Shown here: in pieces, positions 13,160 through 25,867 of the stretch | Layout: every line of letters starts with the position of its first letter | How positions within the stretch are numbered: the stretch's first letter is position 1 | Origin: Akebia trifoliata | Taxonomy: Eukaryota > Streptophyta > Magnoliopsida > Ranunculales > Lardizabalaceae | Reading direction: 5' to 3' | Length of the DNA stretch: 64,000 bases | Assembly: GCA_017979445.1 (NCBI GenBank) | Contig: CM030706.1 | Location: 13,874,967 to 13,938,966, forward strand | Made by a program: the position numbers and the translations under genes | The notes under the pieces: generated by a model | What the model was told of the DNA's origin: nothing | Databases searched by the model: none | What the model saw: only the letters and a program-made list of their open reading frames with translations

Positions 13160-14440
13160 AGACACAGTAAGAATGCTAAAGTGATTAAGTCATTTGGACC
13201 TGATTTTCTAACTTATTTGTTAGAAAATGAGCCTCAAAGTTATAAGGAAGTACTGTCAACTCTTGAAGCTCCATTTTCAAAAGAGGCTATTAACGGTGAA
13301 GTTGAATCCACTTTACTAAATAACACATGGAAGTTGATGGATTTTCCACCAGAAATAAGTCTTTAGGATACAAATGAATATTCAAAATAAAATTGAAACC
13401 TGATGGAACAATTGATAAGTATAAGGCTATATTAGTAGCCAAGGGTTTTAGAAAAAAAAGACCTGGACTTTTTTAGTACATATTCACCAATTAGTAGGAT
13501 AACATTCATTAGAATGTTAATAGTAATTGCTACATTGCATAAGCTTGAAATTCATCAAATGAGGGTTAAAATAACTTTCTTAAATGGTGAATTATAAGAA
13601 AAAAATCTATATGGAACAACCCGAAGGATTTGTCGTTTCTAGACAAGAAAAGAAGGTGTGTAGACTTATTAAGTTTCTTTATGGATTGAAGTAAGCACAA
13701 AAGCAATGACATATAAAATTTGATAATGCAATATTGTCAAATGGCTTCAAAGTTAATGAATGTAATAAATGTGTACATGCCAAGAGCTCATAAAATGACT
13801 ATGAAATTATGTGTCTCTATATGGATGATATGCTTATAATTGGTAGTAATAATGATATCATTAAAGCTATTAAGAAAATACTTATCAAATTTTTTGATAT
13901 GAAAAACTTAGTTATTATAGATATTATATTAGGAATAAAGATTTTTAAAAAAATCTTATGGATTGATATTATCTCAATTACCCTATATTGAGAAAATATT
14001 AGAAAAGTTTACTAAATACGGAGATAGCCTAGTAAAGACACCTGTAGATGTAAATTTCAGATAGAATATTGGTCTAGCTACATCTCAGATAGAATATACC
14101 TGTATCATAGGTAATTTAATGTATATCATGAACTGCACATGTTCTGACATAGCATACTCAATTAATAAACTAAGTAGATTTAATGTAATCCAAGAAAAAA
14201 TCATTGGACAACAAAAATTAGGGTTCTTAGATATTTGAGATTAAAGCTTATATCAAAAGAGTCTTCATAGTGGAAACCCAACCTAGTTGATTGGATATCC
14301 CAATATCTAGGTTCAAAAGGGACAACCAAACTATGTATGATTCAATAGCAGCACTAGAGAGAAAATTACTTCCAACTATTCCTATGATGAAACAATACTA
14401 CTTGCAGCGTGTATTAGGATAAGCTATACTTTAATGGTTA
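13160..14440 (+). pseudogene. copia reverse transcriptase and RNase H, degenerate
   Basis: Recognisable pieces in order are VESTLLNNTWKLMDFPP (about 13300), the KPDGTIDKYKA region (13395), EIHQM (13550), MEQPEGFV (13612), a QGLK-like piece (13680) and the catalytic VCLYMDDMLIIGSNND block at about 13809. The YxDD box is intact (YMDD). The later LGIKI motif and an RNase H-like DIAYSINKLSRF (about 14150) follow. Several frameshifts and stops separate the pieces. Confidence 0.8.
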
Positions 14441-14736
14441 TTATAACTTGGAAATGAAAGTAGGGTATGAGAGGATACTCTTAATAGAAAATCACCTATA
14501 TGAGGGTGAAAAAGGATCATTTCTATGATAATTTTAAATGCTACATTTATTTAGAACACTCATGAAACCAGGAATTATTTAGGGCCAAAATAAACACAAC
14601 CTTGAGAATCAACTATGTTTGGAAAAGAATTGTGTGAATTATATTATCTAAGGCCTTACTTGTTTGCGCTATAGACAAACGCAAACAGAAACATTTACGT
14701 TTCTTTGTGAGATGTGGGGTGCTTGGATGCTAAAAT

Positions 14737-17700
14737 TGTGGCGCCCCGCCAAACGCTAACACAAATCCCAAGGCCAAATCCCAAGGTACTAGGTGGCACC
14801 TCGAATTTCGACATGGTCTCCTCTGTTTATGTTAGCGTTTCACGGAACTCAAACCTGATAAACCAATTTATAACAAAACCTATATATAAAAATGTAGATA
14901 CAGGAAAATAACAGCGGAAGACTAATTACATCTAACATGTAAGTAGATCAGAGTGCAGAAGATTTATCAATATACAGGCTTACCAAAACACTCTCACTCT
15001 AACATAGGCCTAAACTCTCAAATCCAAAAACTACATACATCTTGGATGAAACTGACAACACTAAGGGATGTGGCCCTAGTGCTCACCAGGCAATAAACTC
15101 TGATCGTCGATCTGATCGACCGGATACTCTTCAATTACTGACTCTACGCCTGTCTCAGTGGCTGCAAGTGCTGAAACTAAAAAAAAATAGGAAGGAAAGG
15201 GTGAGTAACAATGGCTACTCAGTAAGTCCACAGCCAATTCCTACTAATAACCTTCCTAAGTATGATCGAATAAAGCATACTGAACATTTTAATACATGCA
15301 AGGTTTTACAAGATAAAATACGATCAACTGGTACATATAGCCAGGGATGAGCAACTAAACAGTTTAAAAATTACACATAACATCAATTATCCATACTCAT
15401 TATACATTTTCCATTTTATGCAAATAATGTTGACAACATTAAAATAATAGACATGCTTCTCAGTTTGTAATTCGAAATATAACAACAGATACATAATACA
15501 AGTGGTGGAGTATTGGAATTAAAGAGTTGGGATTCACGACTGGATTGCTCCCAGTCAGGACATGATATTCCTCAATAACATCGTAGTTCCTGATTTTGTG
15601 GCTGGTCGTGTCTACCACGCTTGCGGGACCATTTATCCGGCTCAGGCTGGCCGTTTGACGTGACCGTAAGCAATGGGTCTCTTTTCGATGTGTCAGAACG
15701 TTCGACTACTACTAGATTGTTAGTGATCACTGACTAATCATCTTCGTCTATGCCTATCAGGCGTGCATGTGATTCCCAAATGACACTCCACTCGTATACG
15801 ACCACCTTTACAATACACGTTCACTGGTAAAGATAAGAAAGGAATGGACCCGGATTCCAGTTGTGACTCCACTCTCATACGCGTCCCATACCACGTATGA
15901 GTTTGGTGGTCCCTACCGTACATCCCAGGATAGTGTACCCCTCCGGATGATGTGACACACTATCCCTTCAGGCATTCACAAACCCTTTAACAGCTCACAA
16001 AATAGCTACGTACATATATGATTTTTCATTTAAAATAAAAGAGAAATTAACAGAACAGGGTTGAGAACGGATATCTAGTTCCTACCATGCAACCGTGGCC
16101 ACCCGGCCTAAAATAAATAACAGTACTCAGCGCACGCGCTAACATAATCGGAAATAAACATGCAACCCTTTCATTAATAACCTAGATATCCTTTCACCAA
16201 CCTACACACAACATACAATGTAAAAGGTAGACATCACCCCTCGGGTGTGATTCTGACAATTTACCGTTTCATCCCTTTCCCATTCTTTCAACATTCTCAT
16301 TTTTCGTCTTTTCAAATCAACCATCCATTTCCAATCTTTCAAGGTCATTATTTCGGTCTTTCCATTGAAAACCTTCAAAGTTTATAAAAATAAAGTCCCA
16401 GCGATGCTTGGGACCAAGGCTGTTAAAAATAGAGAAAGCTCGTGAAAATTTGGCTAAGTGTCAGAAACTCAACTTTTCAAAATTTTCGAAATTGAAAACG
16501 GGTTTTTCGAAATGAAAGTCTCGATCATGAGATTCGACACCATATAGTTTTTGTAATCTAATTCAAAGAAACGCGAAAGTTATTTCATTTTGAAAACTTG
16601 CCGAAAACGTCGAAAATTACGTTTTGTTCTTTAAACCAAAATTCGGATTTTGATCCTTTGAGATTTGGATCTTAAAACCATTCCCATTGTTCCGAAATGG
16701 GGGGTAAAACCTAAATTTCATTAAAGAACTTAAAGTAAATGGAAAGTAAAATTAAAGAGGACATTTACTTTAATGTTTTTAATGAAATAAAGGGTGAGAA
16801 ATAGTGTATAAGGTGTGAGGAGGTCAAGCCAAGAGTCAGAACACTGTTCTGAAGAAAACTGTGTCTGTCGGTGGCTGTCGGCGGCAGAATCAGGATTCTG
16901 TCGGTGGAACCGACAGAATACACATCGGCAGGTGTCGGTGGGACCGACGGTCCTGCCGACAGAACAAAGTTTTCGGTGGCTTATTGATTTCCTCGGTGGC
17001 AGAAGCAACATTCTGTCGGTGGGACCGGCAGAATGCCTTCGGTAGGTGCCGGTGGCACCGACCCTTCCCACCTACAGCCTGAACCTCACTCTCGATTTTT
17101 GGGTTTTTCGATCCCTTTTTCGATTTCTTCTTCCATTTTTCGAACCATTCGACCCACCCACGATTTTGTTATCAAAATTCGATAAAGCATAAACAAAACA
17201 CCTACTTCTACCATGAATTTGAAATCAAACACCAATTTCTACGATTTAAATGCAAACAATAAGTTTTGTTTCAAAATCCTAAATGCACATTTCGGAAATC
17301 TAAAGCTACCAATAAGAATTGGAAGTCCCTTACTTGCTTGTGGACGCCAATGGTGATGAATCAACACTAAGGATCAATGTTAGGCGGCTCGAAGTTCTGA
17401 AAGTGGTTGAACTCGGGTGCCAACGGAGTGGTTGGTTGTGAAACCCTCTTTGAAGGTGTTCTCCCCGCTTCCTAATGACCAACAACGACTTTCCTATGAT
17501 ATGGATGAGGTTCCAAGTGATTATACAAAAACCCACTTGCTGATTCTTGTGGGAGACCAAGAGAAAAGAAGAGGAAATGGAGGTTGGATGGGGTGAGGAC
17601 GTAGAGCTCGACAACGCCGACGACTTTGCCTTCTTCGTCGAGGTTCAACTCGGACTTGATTGGGATAGATCTTGATAGGAATGGGTTCAAACCCTAGGTC

Positions 17701-18197
17701 TAGAAAATGGCTGAGTTGAGTTCTTTGGAGGAGAGTGAAGAAGTGAAATGAAATAAAAGAAAGTGAGTTTTATTTTATAAGAGGGCTGAGGGTATACTTG
17801 TAATTTCCCCATCATTTCTAATTTCGATCATAACTTAACTATTCGGGCTCGGAAAGTGACAAACGAATATACCATTTCAAATAATTTTTCGTTGTGGTTC
17901 TAATGGTGTAGTCGAATTTTCTTGATTCTCCCTCTAACGAAAATTTTCTATTTTGGGTCCCACTTAATGCGAAATTCGAGGATTTTATAACTTTTTCCTC
18001 CGAACTCGAATTCAAACTTGCTTACAGGCTAATGTATATATTCTGATCCTTTTGAATCTAATGGCGAAGTCGGTTTTTCTCAAAATTAATCATAGCAATA
18101 TTCGAGTATTTTACTCTAAATCTCTCCTTCGACATTTTCCTCTAAATCGCACCATTTAATTTCCTCGAGACATGAGTTGAAAATCTGGGGTGTTACA
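14737..18197 (-). mobile_element. Solo LTR (3.46 kb) of a gypsy family, target duplication AAAAT
   Basis: In reverse complement it begins TGTAACACCCC and ends GGCGGGGCGCCACA, the same termini as the 55076-58229 LTR. The flanks are AAAAT at 14732-14736 and AAAAT at 18198-18202, an exact 5-bp duplication. Shared interior blocks include the text about ACGACCAC and GGGACCACC near 15780-15930 and the segment GACTGGATTGCTCCCAGTC at 15540. There is no internal region, so this is a solo LTR left by recombination. It differs from the 55076 copy by carrying the GC-rich hairpin tract at 16855-17075. Confidence 0.88.
16855..17075. repeat. GC-rich cluster of GTCGGTGG palindromes inside the solo LTR
   Basis: The tract contains several inverted repeats built on GTCGGTGGNACCGAC. 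The clearest is ATTCTGTCGG / CCGACAGAAT at about 16896-16920; a second is ATTCTGTCGG / CCGGCAGAAT at about 17011-17035. An outer pair CGGCAGG / CCTGCCG encloses 16926-16960. Its base composition stands out from the AT-rich LTR. I do not see it in the two related LTRs at 55076 and 61365. Confidence 0.7.
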
Positions 18198-19350
18198 AAA
18201 ATTTTGATGGGCCCTATCATAAAGCAACACAAAACTTAATTAGAATTACAACAAAATCTTTGTAAAGTATTACAGAGAAAATACCTCCACAAAAATTTAC
18301 GTTATGTTAAGTTTCCTCTTTCTCTCTCTCTCTCTAACTTCTTAAACCTCTCTTTCTCCGTTTTCTCTAGCTTTCCCCAACTTCTTAAACATATCCCAAC
18401 GTTAACATAATTACTATTTAAACAAAAAATCATGGGATAGAATCTTACTTGGAGCTAATTTCTATTTATATTTTAAAATTACAAAAAAAAAAAAAAAAAA
18501 TTTAAAATATTGATGTTTTTTTTAAATATAAGAAAAACGAAGAATAGAATCCTACCTAGTTAATTTATATTTATTTTTTAAATTAAAAAATAATAATTGT
18601 GGGATAATAGTCTTACTTGCGTGAATTTATATTTATTTTTTATGAATTAAAAAAAATTATTTTTCATTAGATGTAAGGTATTAAAATGAGTTTGGGATGA
18701 GTTACATTTAGGCACTATCAGTGTTAAAATTGGCATGTTTGGGGCAATGGGGTTTCTTTCCAAAATGCAAAATTAGCAAGTGGAAGTTGGTATCATGTAG
18801 TACATGGTTTAAGGTAAATTGTAGCTGATTAAAGAGATTTTAGATTTCTATTATAACCCTGGTTTAAAGAGAATAGCATTGTATAACGTACATGGAAATG
18901 CTTTAAACATTGGATTTCTATTAAAGTGATATGTAAATATTTATCATTTTTTGTTTAACTTTAAACAAGATTTTAAAAAGAAAAATATTTTTTTTTCAAT
19001 TTTTTTTTTTTACATTTACGTGATAATCAAGCAAACGTAAAATTTTGCATTGGACACAACCAATCAATCCAATCACAAAACTATGTAAAATTCAGTAAAC
19101 ACAAAATTCTACAAACACAAAATTTTGTGTTTGTGGCAGTTTACATTGCAAACAAGCAGGGCCTAGATTTACATTAAAGGATTTATAGTTTAAGACATCA
19201 TGTTCACTGATTAGCCAATAAATCTAATAGTCTTTTACTAGGGAATGATCAAAACCAAAAGCTACCTATCTCGATACAGTTATTTTCCAATCGTACTCTC
19301 TCAAGTATCTGCATTTGCATTTGTATTTTTTTCCAGTTAACTTTCATTCA

Positions 19351-19926
19351 TGTGGGAACGATAAATTTGAAGTTTGAATTGTCTCAAATTATAGAATCTG
19401 GATTTATAGCAATAGTCAAATGGGTAATTACAAAACTTATGTATAATGGGCATGTAGATAGAAAATTGTTAACCGTTACAATACCTTTTCCAAGAATTAT
19501 GTACATTTGCAAAGATGTGTATTAAATGCTAACAGGTATAGTACCCTTTCCAATAGTCATATACCTCTATGGATAGGTGTTTTAACTACCACGTTTTTTC
19601 TATTTATAGTTCATCCTTCATTGTATTTGTTATAGAATTTTTCTCGATTATCTTGCATACTAGTTTCATAAAAAAGAAAAAGAGAGTCCAAGTCATAGTT
19701 ATTTTGTTATTCTTGTGGTTTGAAGTGTTGTTATTATAAGAAGGAAATTGTTATATCTTGGGAAACAATCGCCAAAGATCATGAGCACAAGTACAGGGTG
19801 AATATTTTCTTAAGGACATAGAGTCAAACCCTACTCTCAGTCTCATTATTTTTCTTCTTTTGTTTTTTTCGTATATATCATTGTAAGTGTTTTGAATCCT
19901 ATTTTAATTCAATTTCTATTGGATAT
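19351..19926 (+). repeat. 3' LTR of the copia element, first part
   Basis: The sequence from TGTGGGAACGATAAATTTGAAG onward aligns with the 5' LTR at 7071 and is cut at 19926 by a gypsy element. The remaining LTR text (TATTTGCTTCTTC..., matching TTACTTGTTTCTTC at about 7612) resumes at 28162. The polypurine tract that should precede it is eroded. Confidence 0.65.
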
Positions 19927-20493
19927 TGTAGAAGGAAATAATTGCGCAATAATCTAAGTTGTACAAGTGTCCAAATCGATTAAGTAGTAACAGGTGCAGG
20001 ACAGCATACGGGCGCTGCCCTTCAAGCAGGGCAGGTCAAAGTAGACCTTCCTAGCCTGGCTGGAAGGGCAGCACAACATCAAGCGAGACCAGTTTAGCCA
20101 AGCAGGGCAGGTCTGGTCATAGAATAACCATAAACCTAATATGCATACGTCAATCCTAGAGATCTCTACAGCATAGTACGGTCAATCCAAAAGGTCTTCG
20201 TTAGGTGAACAACTCCACAGAGTCAGTGGATATCCTAGGATTGTCGTAAAAAATGTGGGAAACTGATTCGCGACCAGGAACTATAAGTAACACAATAAGC
20301 ATTGTTGAGGGGATCTTTTAGGGAGGATCAAAAGTTTAACCAATTTTTTGAAACTATTCTTCTACTTCTTTAACTTGAGCGTCAAAGTGATTTTGGTAGG
20401 TACCACACTGTCACGGGGAGGGAGGTACTCGAAGAGACTTCGAATCAGTGTGGCAGAGTCCATCAAAGTCATTCACCAAATTTCGACCGCATA
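19927..20493 (+). repeat. 5' LTR of the Tat element at 19927
   Basis: It begins TGTAGAAGG and ends near CGACCGCATA. The blocks GGAAGGGCAGCACA, CAGCATAGTACGGTCAAT and GTGAACAACT recur in the 3' LTR. Immediately downstream, TGGCCCCATCCGTGGG at 20498 looks like an eroded primer-binding site of the TGGCGCC type. Confidence 0.8.
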
Positions 20494-20547
20494 GAACTGG
20501 CCCCATCCGTGGGAACACCAACAACAAATTGATTTCAGTTGAAACAA

Positions 20548-21570
20548 TGGTGAGATCCACAAGAACTAAGGAAGTCAATGCACCCCCACCAGTGGCACCA
20601 ACAGCGTATGCTCAACTTTTGGCAATGCTAGATGCCATGAGGAAGCAGCAAGAAGAAATACAGAAAAAGATGGACGATTTGGTTGAACAAAATCAGAATT
20701 TGAGTCACCATCTTGATAACCAACAGCCAGCGAGACAAGATAGCCCACCAACCCTCATCCGTCAGATAAGGATGACCGTGCTTCGAATACGGAAGGGAGC
20801 ACACCATTGTTGATCCCTATAGGAGAAAGTGAGATAGAAGTAGCTACTGCAACTACTCGAGTAGAGCCCACAGTGGGTCTGACTTGAAAAGAAGTTAGAG
20901 AGATGATTAGAAAAGAGAAAGAGATGATGAAGAGTTCTGAAATAGGCATAGTGGTGGCGCAAGCCATCAGCAGGATTTAGAAGTCTCCCTTTATTGTAGA
21001 GATTTTGGCAGAGGAAATTCCAAAGAAATTCATGCTGCCACGCTTTACTCTTTACTAGGGAACGAAAGACCTGATAGAGTACCTTTTCATTTTCGATAGA
21101 TATTAGCTTTGTGGGAAGGAAAGGAAGGATTGATGTGCAGATTGTTCCCTTTGAGTTTGCAATGGAATACGTTAACATGATTCCACAAGTTGTCAGGTAG
21201 CTCCATAGCTTCTTTTGACACGTTACATTGGCAATAGGAAGAGCGGTGAAGATGTTGATGCACTGCTTAGTATGAGAATGTAATCTAGGAAGAGCCTTAA
21301 AGAGTTTATGAAATGATTCAGGGAAGAAGCGATGTCCTTAGAAAGCTGCGACAAGAGAACGGCCATAGTGGTGTTCAGGAATTCCTTGCCGTTTGGCTCG
21401 GGATTGTATAGGTCCTTTTTGAAGAAGAGACTAAAAACGTTGAGTGAACTTTTCAAAAGAGTAGAAAAGTACATTTGTTTGGAATATGATCCCCAAAATT
21501 CCTCCGGGAAAAGAAAGGTGATACATACTGTGGTGAAGCCCAGTAAGCAGCATCAGCTACAACAATAGAG
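20548..21570 (+). pseudogene. gag of the Tat element at 19927
   Basis: The ATG at 20548 starts MVRSTRTKEVNAPPP, followed by a glutamine/lysine-rich coiled-coil-like part (AMRKQQEEIQKKMDDLVEQN). Later frames keep gag-core motifs: KKFMLPRFTLY (21026-21055), then SLESCDKRTAIVVFRNSL and LSELFKRVEKYICLEYD (21332-21490). Frameshifts near 20740-20790 and stops after 21050 make it inactive. A real product would form the particle shell. Confidence 0.7.
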
Positions 21571-22084
21571 TAAGAAAAGGCTGCTTGAACAGGATAGAAA
21601 GCGGAGAAAAGAAATGACATATTTTGTCATGCCTCCCAGCAAGATTTTGCCACTTATTACAAATGAACCTTACTTTGAGTGGCCAATACCTCTTCCTCGA
21701 GATCAGATAAATCGAGACGAGAGATACCGCGAGTATCACAAAGTATGGGTACACACCACCAGCAGATGCTAGGCCTTTAAGAGGTTCCTATAGAGGTTGG
21801 TAGAGCAGGACATGCTGAGAGATTTGCCCAAAAGATAGAGGGAGGATCCACCCTAAGACAGGAACCATAGGTTTGATCAACCACTTGTGGAAGGACAAGA
21901 CAAGACAGGACAGGAGAGAAGCTGTGATACATGTTGTACTCAGGCAGGAAAGTAGAAGGTCAGGCTAGAGCCGAACTGACAAGAGGATCAAAAGACGTAG
22001 AGCAAAACACTTGGCTCACGTCTATACAGCAAGGAGTGGGCCTACAGAGCAGATAGAGCCTTACAATGAGCAGACTGTGACGTT

Positions 22085-22330
22085 CACAGAGAAGGACTTA
22101 GAGGGGGTAGTGAGGCCCCATTAGGACGCACTCGTGGTAACTCTCCAAGTGGGCACATTTACTTTCAAAAGGGTGCTGATCGATAGTGGTAGCTCTATCG
22201 ATATCCTGTATACTTTGGCATTTCTAAAGATGGGCCTTAGTAGAAATGTGCTCACCCTAGCAAGGGCACTGTTGATTGGGTTTGATGGGAGAACAAATCA
22301 ACCCTAGGGGAGATAGTTTTGTCCGTGTAG
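22085..22330 (+). pseudogene. Retroviral-type aspartic protease fragment
   Basis: One frame reads RVLIDSGSSIDILYTLAFLKMGL at 22160-22230; the catalytic aspartate sits in the IDSGSS box. ALLIGFDG follows, as in the flap region of Tat proteases. Flanking sequence has stops. It would process the gag-pol polyprotein. Confidence 0.75.
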
Positions 22331-22739
22331 GCAAGACTAGTAACCTTGATGACCAGGTTTGTGGTCATCAAAGCAAGTTCTTCGTACAATGCCATCTTGG
22401 ATAGAAGGTAGACGTACGTGATGAGGGTCATTCCCTCTACACACTATCAAGTCTTACGATTCCCAACACTACAAAGGATATGGGACATATAAGGAGATCA
22501 AGTAGTGGCCCAAGTGTATACATTGGTAAGAGAGGAGTCCTTTGAGATTAAGGTCTAGCAATAATAGTTATAGTAGGAAGAGAGCGAGACTGGTGATCCC
22601 CCATGCCTGAAAAACATCTAGATGGTGGATCTAGGAGAAGGTAGATAGATAGGAGTAGGGGCAAAGTTGGCATCAGAGGAATTGAGAGAACTAAGTGATT
22701 GCTTAAGGAGGAACCGAGATGTCTTCGCCTGGTTTACAA

Positions 22740-24120
22740 AAGAGATGTCAGGGATTAGCCTAGAGGTGATCTGTCACCATTTGAACGTGAAGACAGCTTT
22801 CAAACTAGTAAAATAGAAGCCAAGGAGATTAGCACCTCGATTCAAAGAAGTAGTGAATGAAAAGGTGAACAGGTTGATCAGAACTGGATTCATTAGGGAA
22901 GTGAAGTTCCTTGATTGGATAGCAAATATTATGGCAGTGCCTAAAAAGAACGAGAAGGTTAGTCTGCATTAACTTTATGAACTTGAACAAGGCCTATCCC
23001 AAGGATAATTTTCCTATGCCAAGGATAGATCAACTGGTAGACGCAACTTCAAGCCACGAGAGGTTGTCCTTCATGAATGATTATTCTGACAACAATCAGA
23101 TACAACTCAACCTGGTAGATCAAAAGAAGATAACCTTCATCACCGAGCAGGGACTCTATTGCTACCGAGTCATGCCTTTTGGATTAAAGAATGTGGGAGC
23201 TACCTATCAATGGTTGGTAACAGTGCTCTTCAGGGATCTGCTAGGTAAGACCATAGAAGTCTATATCGACGATCTGTTGGTAAAAAATAAAGATGAAGGA
23301 AAACCACGATGCTGATCTAGAAGAAATCTTTTCTCGAGTAAGAAAAGTGGGGATGAAGCTTAATCCAGAAAAGTGTACTTTTGTATTAACTTCGGGGAAT
23401 TATTTAGGTTATCTGGTCACGAAAAGAGGGATATAAGCCAATCCAGGCCAGATTAGAGCGTAGTTAGAATTGCCCTTCCCGAAACACAAAAGAAAGTTCA
23501 GAAGTTAGTAGAAAGAGTGGCAGTCCTAAATCGGTTCATCTCCAGGTCTTCTGATAAGTGCAAACCCTTCTACCAGTTGCTACAAAAGAATACTAGGTTC
23601 AAATAGACAGAAGAGTGTAAGTAAGCCTTTACAAAATTGAAGAAGTACTTACGCAAACCACCTATACTCTCTAAGCCAAAAGTGGGAGAAGAATTAGGGT
23701 TGTACTTAGCCATCTCAAAGCATGCACTAAGTTCAGTTTTGGTCAAGGTTGGAACAACAGCAGAGCAACCTATTTATTTCTTGAGCAAGACTTTCACTAA
23801 GTCGAAAATGCGTTACTCCAGGCTTCAGAAGATGGGGTTAGCACTAATTTGCATAGCATTGCGCCTAAGGCCGTACTTCTAGGCTCATAGAGTACAAGTC
23901 ATTACAAAGTACCCTCTGAAATATGTCTTAGGGAAGACAGAGGGATTAGGTAGAATAGCGAAGTGAGTTGTGTAGTTGGCAGAGTTTGGGCTCGAGTTCA
24001 AGTCTAGAGTCTCATTGAAAGGCCAAGCAGTAGCTGATTTCTTGGTAGATTTCTCGGTAGAAGAAAAGACAGATCTACAAATAGATGAGTTAAAGCATAT
24101 GGAAGAAGAGTAAAAACTAC
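22740..24120 (+). pseudogene. Reverse transcriptase and RNase H, Tat lineage
   Basis: The finger region FKEVVNEKVNRLIRTGFIREVKF (split by a stop upstream) leads to MNLNKAYPKDNFPMPRID at 22977. The palm reads YRVMPFGLKNVGATYQ, and the catalytic box is YIDDLLVK, so both aspartates are present. After 23310 the frame changes. A connection and RNase H part follows, with YLAISKHALSSVLV and PIYFLSKTFTKSKMRYS (23690-23820). Stops at 23312 and elsewhere inactivate it. It would copy element RNA into DNA and remove the RNA strand. Confidence 0.85.
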
Positions 24121-24124
24121 ACAT

Positions 24125-24550
24125 TAGCCCAGGATGGAAAGTTTACGTGGATGGATTATCAAATAAAGAAGGGTTAGGAATAGGAATAGTGCTGATTACT
24201 CTGGACAGGTCTAGGATAGAAAAAGTAATAAAATTGGAATTCAGGGCGTCAAACAATGAAGTAGAATATGAGATGATGCTATTTGGCATCAATTCTTTAG
24301 TAGGGTTGGGGGAACTGAAGCAACAGTCTACACTGACTTGCAGTTAGTAGTCAATCACGTCAGTGGGACATTCGAGGCACAAGATCCCAAGATACAGCTT
24401 TATCTGGAGAAGATCAGGTCTGCCATGCTTCGAGCATGAGAGATCAAAGTGGAGCATATACCTCGAGCAAACAACAGGCATACAGATTCCTTAGCCTACA
24501 TAGCCTCCATACTAGCAGGGAAGGGCAAGAGAGAATTGCCATTGGGCTAC
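24125..24550 (+). pseudogene. Second, archaeal-like RNase H domain
   Basis: The frame reads WKVYVDGLSNKEGLGIGIVL at 24139-24198, then FRASNNEVEYEMMLFGINSL. The D, E and spacing match the extra RNase H found after the retroviral-type one in Tat elements. A frameshift near 24320 leads into text containing HIPRANNRHTDSLA-like residues, the usual end of this domain. It is inactive through stops. Confidence 0.75.
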
Positions 24551-24559
24551 TAGGAACGT

Positions 24560-25800
24560 CTCATGATAAATGAATCAGAGCTGGTCAACATGGTAGCGAT
24601 CATAGGGGACAAAGGATGGATGAACCCAATCCTAGCCTTCCTGCAACAAAGGGAGTTATCCAGCGATCCCAAGGAGGGTAGACAAGTTAAGAACAAAGTA
24701 GAGAGGTACACTATTCTAGATGGGATTTTGTACAAGAAGTTTGTTGGAGGGTTACTCCTGCATTGTCTAACACCAAAGGAAGCAAATAATGTGTTAAGCA
24801 AAATCTACTAAAGAGACTAAGGGAACCATTTAGGGACAAGGTCTTTGGCCCATAAAGTATTATCTCAAGGATATTTCTGGCCCTACTTGCAGAAAGACGC
24901 AATATTACATATTAAGCACTGCGACAGTTGCCAAAGAAACGAAAAGAAAATTTGACAGCCAGCCATGTAGCTCAATTCCTTTGTCAGCCCTTGGCCGTTT
25001 GTACAGTGGGGGAATCGACCTAGTAGGCGCACTGCCTAGGATACCAGGTAATTTGACTTTCTTGCTAATAGCCATAGATTATTTCACCAAGTGGGTAGAA
25101 GTACTCCCTCTAGCCGGAATACGTCAGCAATAAATCTAGAAGTTCCTATGGGAGAATATTATTTGTACAATCGATCTGTCGCATACCATAGTTTCAGATA
25201 ATAGACAACAATTCGCAGGAGAACAGATTAGAGATTTTTGAAAAAAACATGGGATAACATAATTATTCTCCATGCCATAGTATCCATAAGGCAACGGACA
25301 TGTAGAAACTACAAACAAGGAACTGAAAGACACTCTAAAGAAAAGGCTAGGAGAAGCGAAGGACAAATGGACAACAGTCTTGCATGGTGTATTGTGGTCC
25401 TACAAGACAACTGCCAAAACTTCCATAGGGGTATCACCATTCGCTATGGCCTATGACATGGAAGTATGGTAAGGTCTAGAGTAGTGCAGACTGATCAAAA
25501 CAATCAATAGATGATTGTAGAATTAGATCTATTGGAAGAGAAGTGAGAAACAGCATTGATAAAACTAGAGCATTATCACAAGAAGCTGCAAAACTATTTC
25601 AATAAGAAAGTCCACCACAGATAATTCAATGAAGGAGATTTAGTGCTGCGTAGGGTGTTCTAGAATACAGAAGAGTAAAACAGTGAAAAGCTGGGCACTA
25701 ACTGGGAAGGGCCATATAGAGTAGGAATGATAGGCCAGAAGGGAGTCTATTACTTGATAACGATGTCCGGTCAAGAGTTACTTAAACTATGAAATGCTTG
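24560..25800 (+). pseudogene. Integrase, Tat lineage, broken
   Basis: The region starts after a linker (24563-24811, ending LTPKEANNVLSKIY). It has an HHCC zinc-binding segment, AHKVLSQGYFWPYLQKDA followed by HIKHCDSCQR at 24850-24935. The catalytic core is split over frames: a LVGALPRIPG-like piece, a FTKWVE-like piece near 25085-25100 and a KETLKKRLGEAKDKW-like piece near 25320-25370. The C-terminal part near 25600-25760 includes a remnant of GDLVLRRV. At least five stops or frameshifts are present. Confidence 0.75.
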
Positions 25801-25867
25801 TAACTTAAAAAGGTATTATCAATTAATAATATTTTTTTATCGTTATTAACTTATGTGCAAGAATTAG

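Larger units (their letters stand above)
14651..19164. mobile_element. Candidate TIR DNA element holding a solo LTR
   Basis: The left end AGGCCTTACTTGTTTGC at 14651 matches the reverse complement of the right end (AGGCCCTGCTTGTTTGC), which finishes at 19164. Without the nested solo LTR the element is about 1.05 kb, AT-rich and non-coding, with repeated CAAAATTTTGTGTTTGT palindromic segments near 19100-19140. Flanks do not show a clear target duplication (CTA on the left, TAG on the right), so the superfamily is uncertain; a PIF/Harbinger- or hAT-type non-autonomous element is possible. Confidence 0.45.

Noticed and set aside
14651..14690. hAT assignment of the TIR element at 14651-19164
   Set aside because: The expected 8-bp duplication is absent from the flanks, so the superfamily was left open.
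16730..17082. Frames on both strands over the GC-rich tract
   Set aside because: They are overlapping shadows of the hairpin repeat inside a solo LTR.
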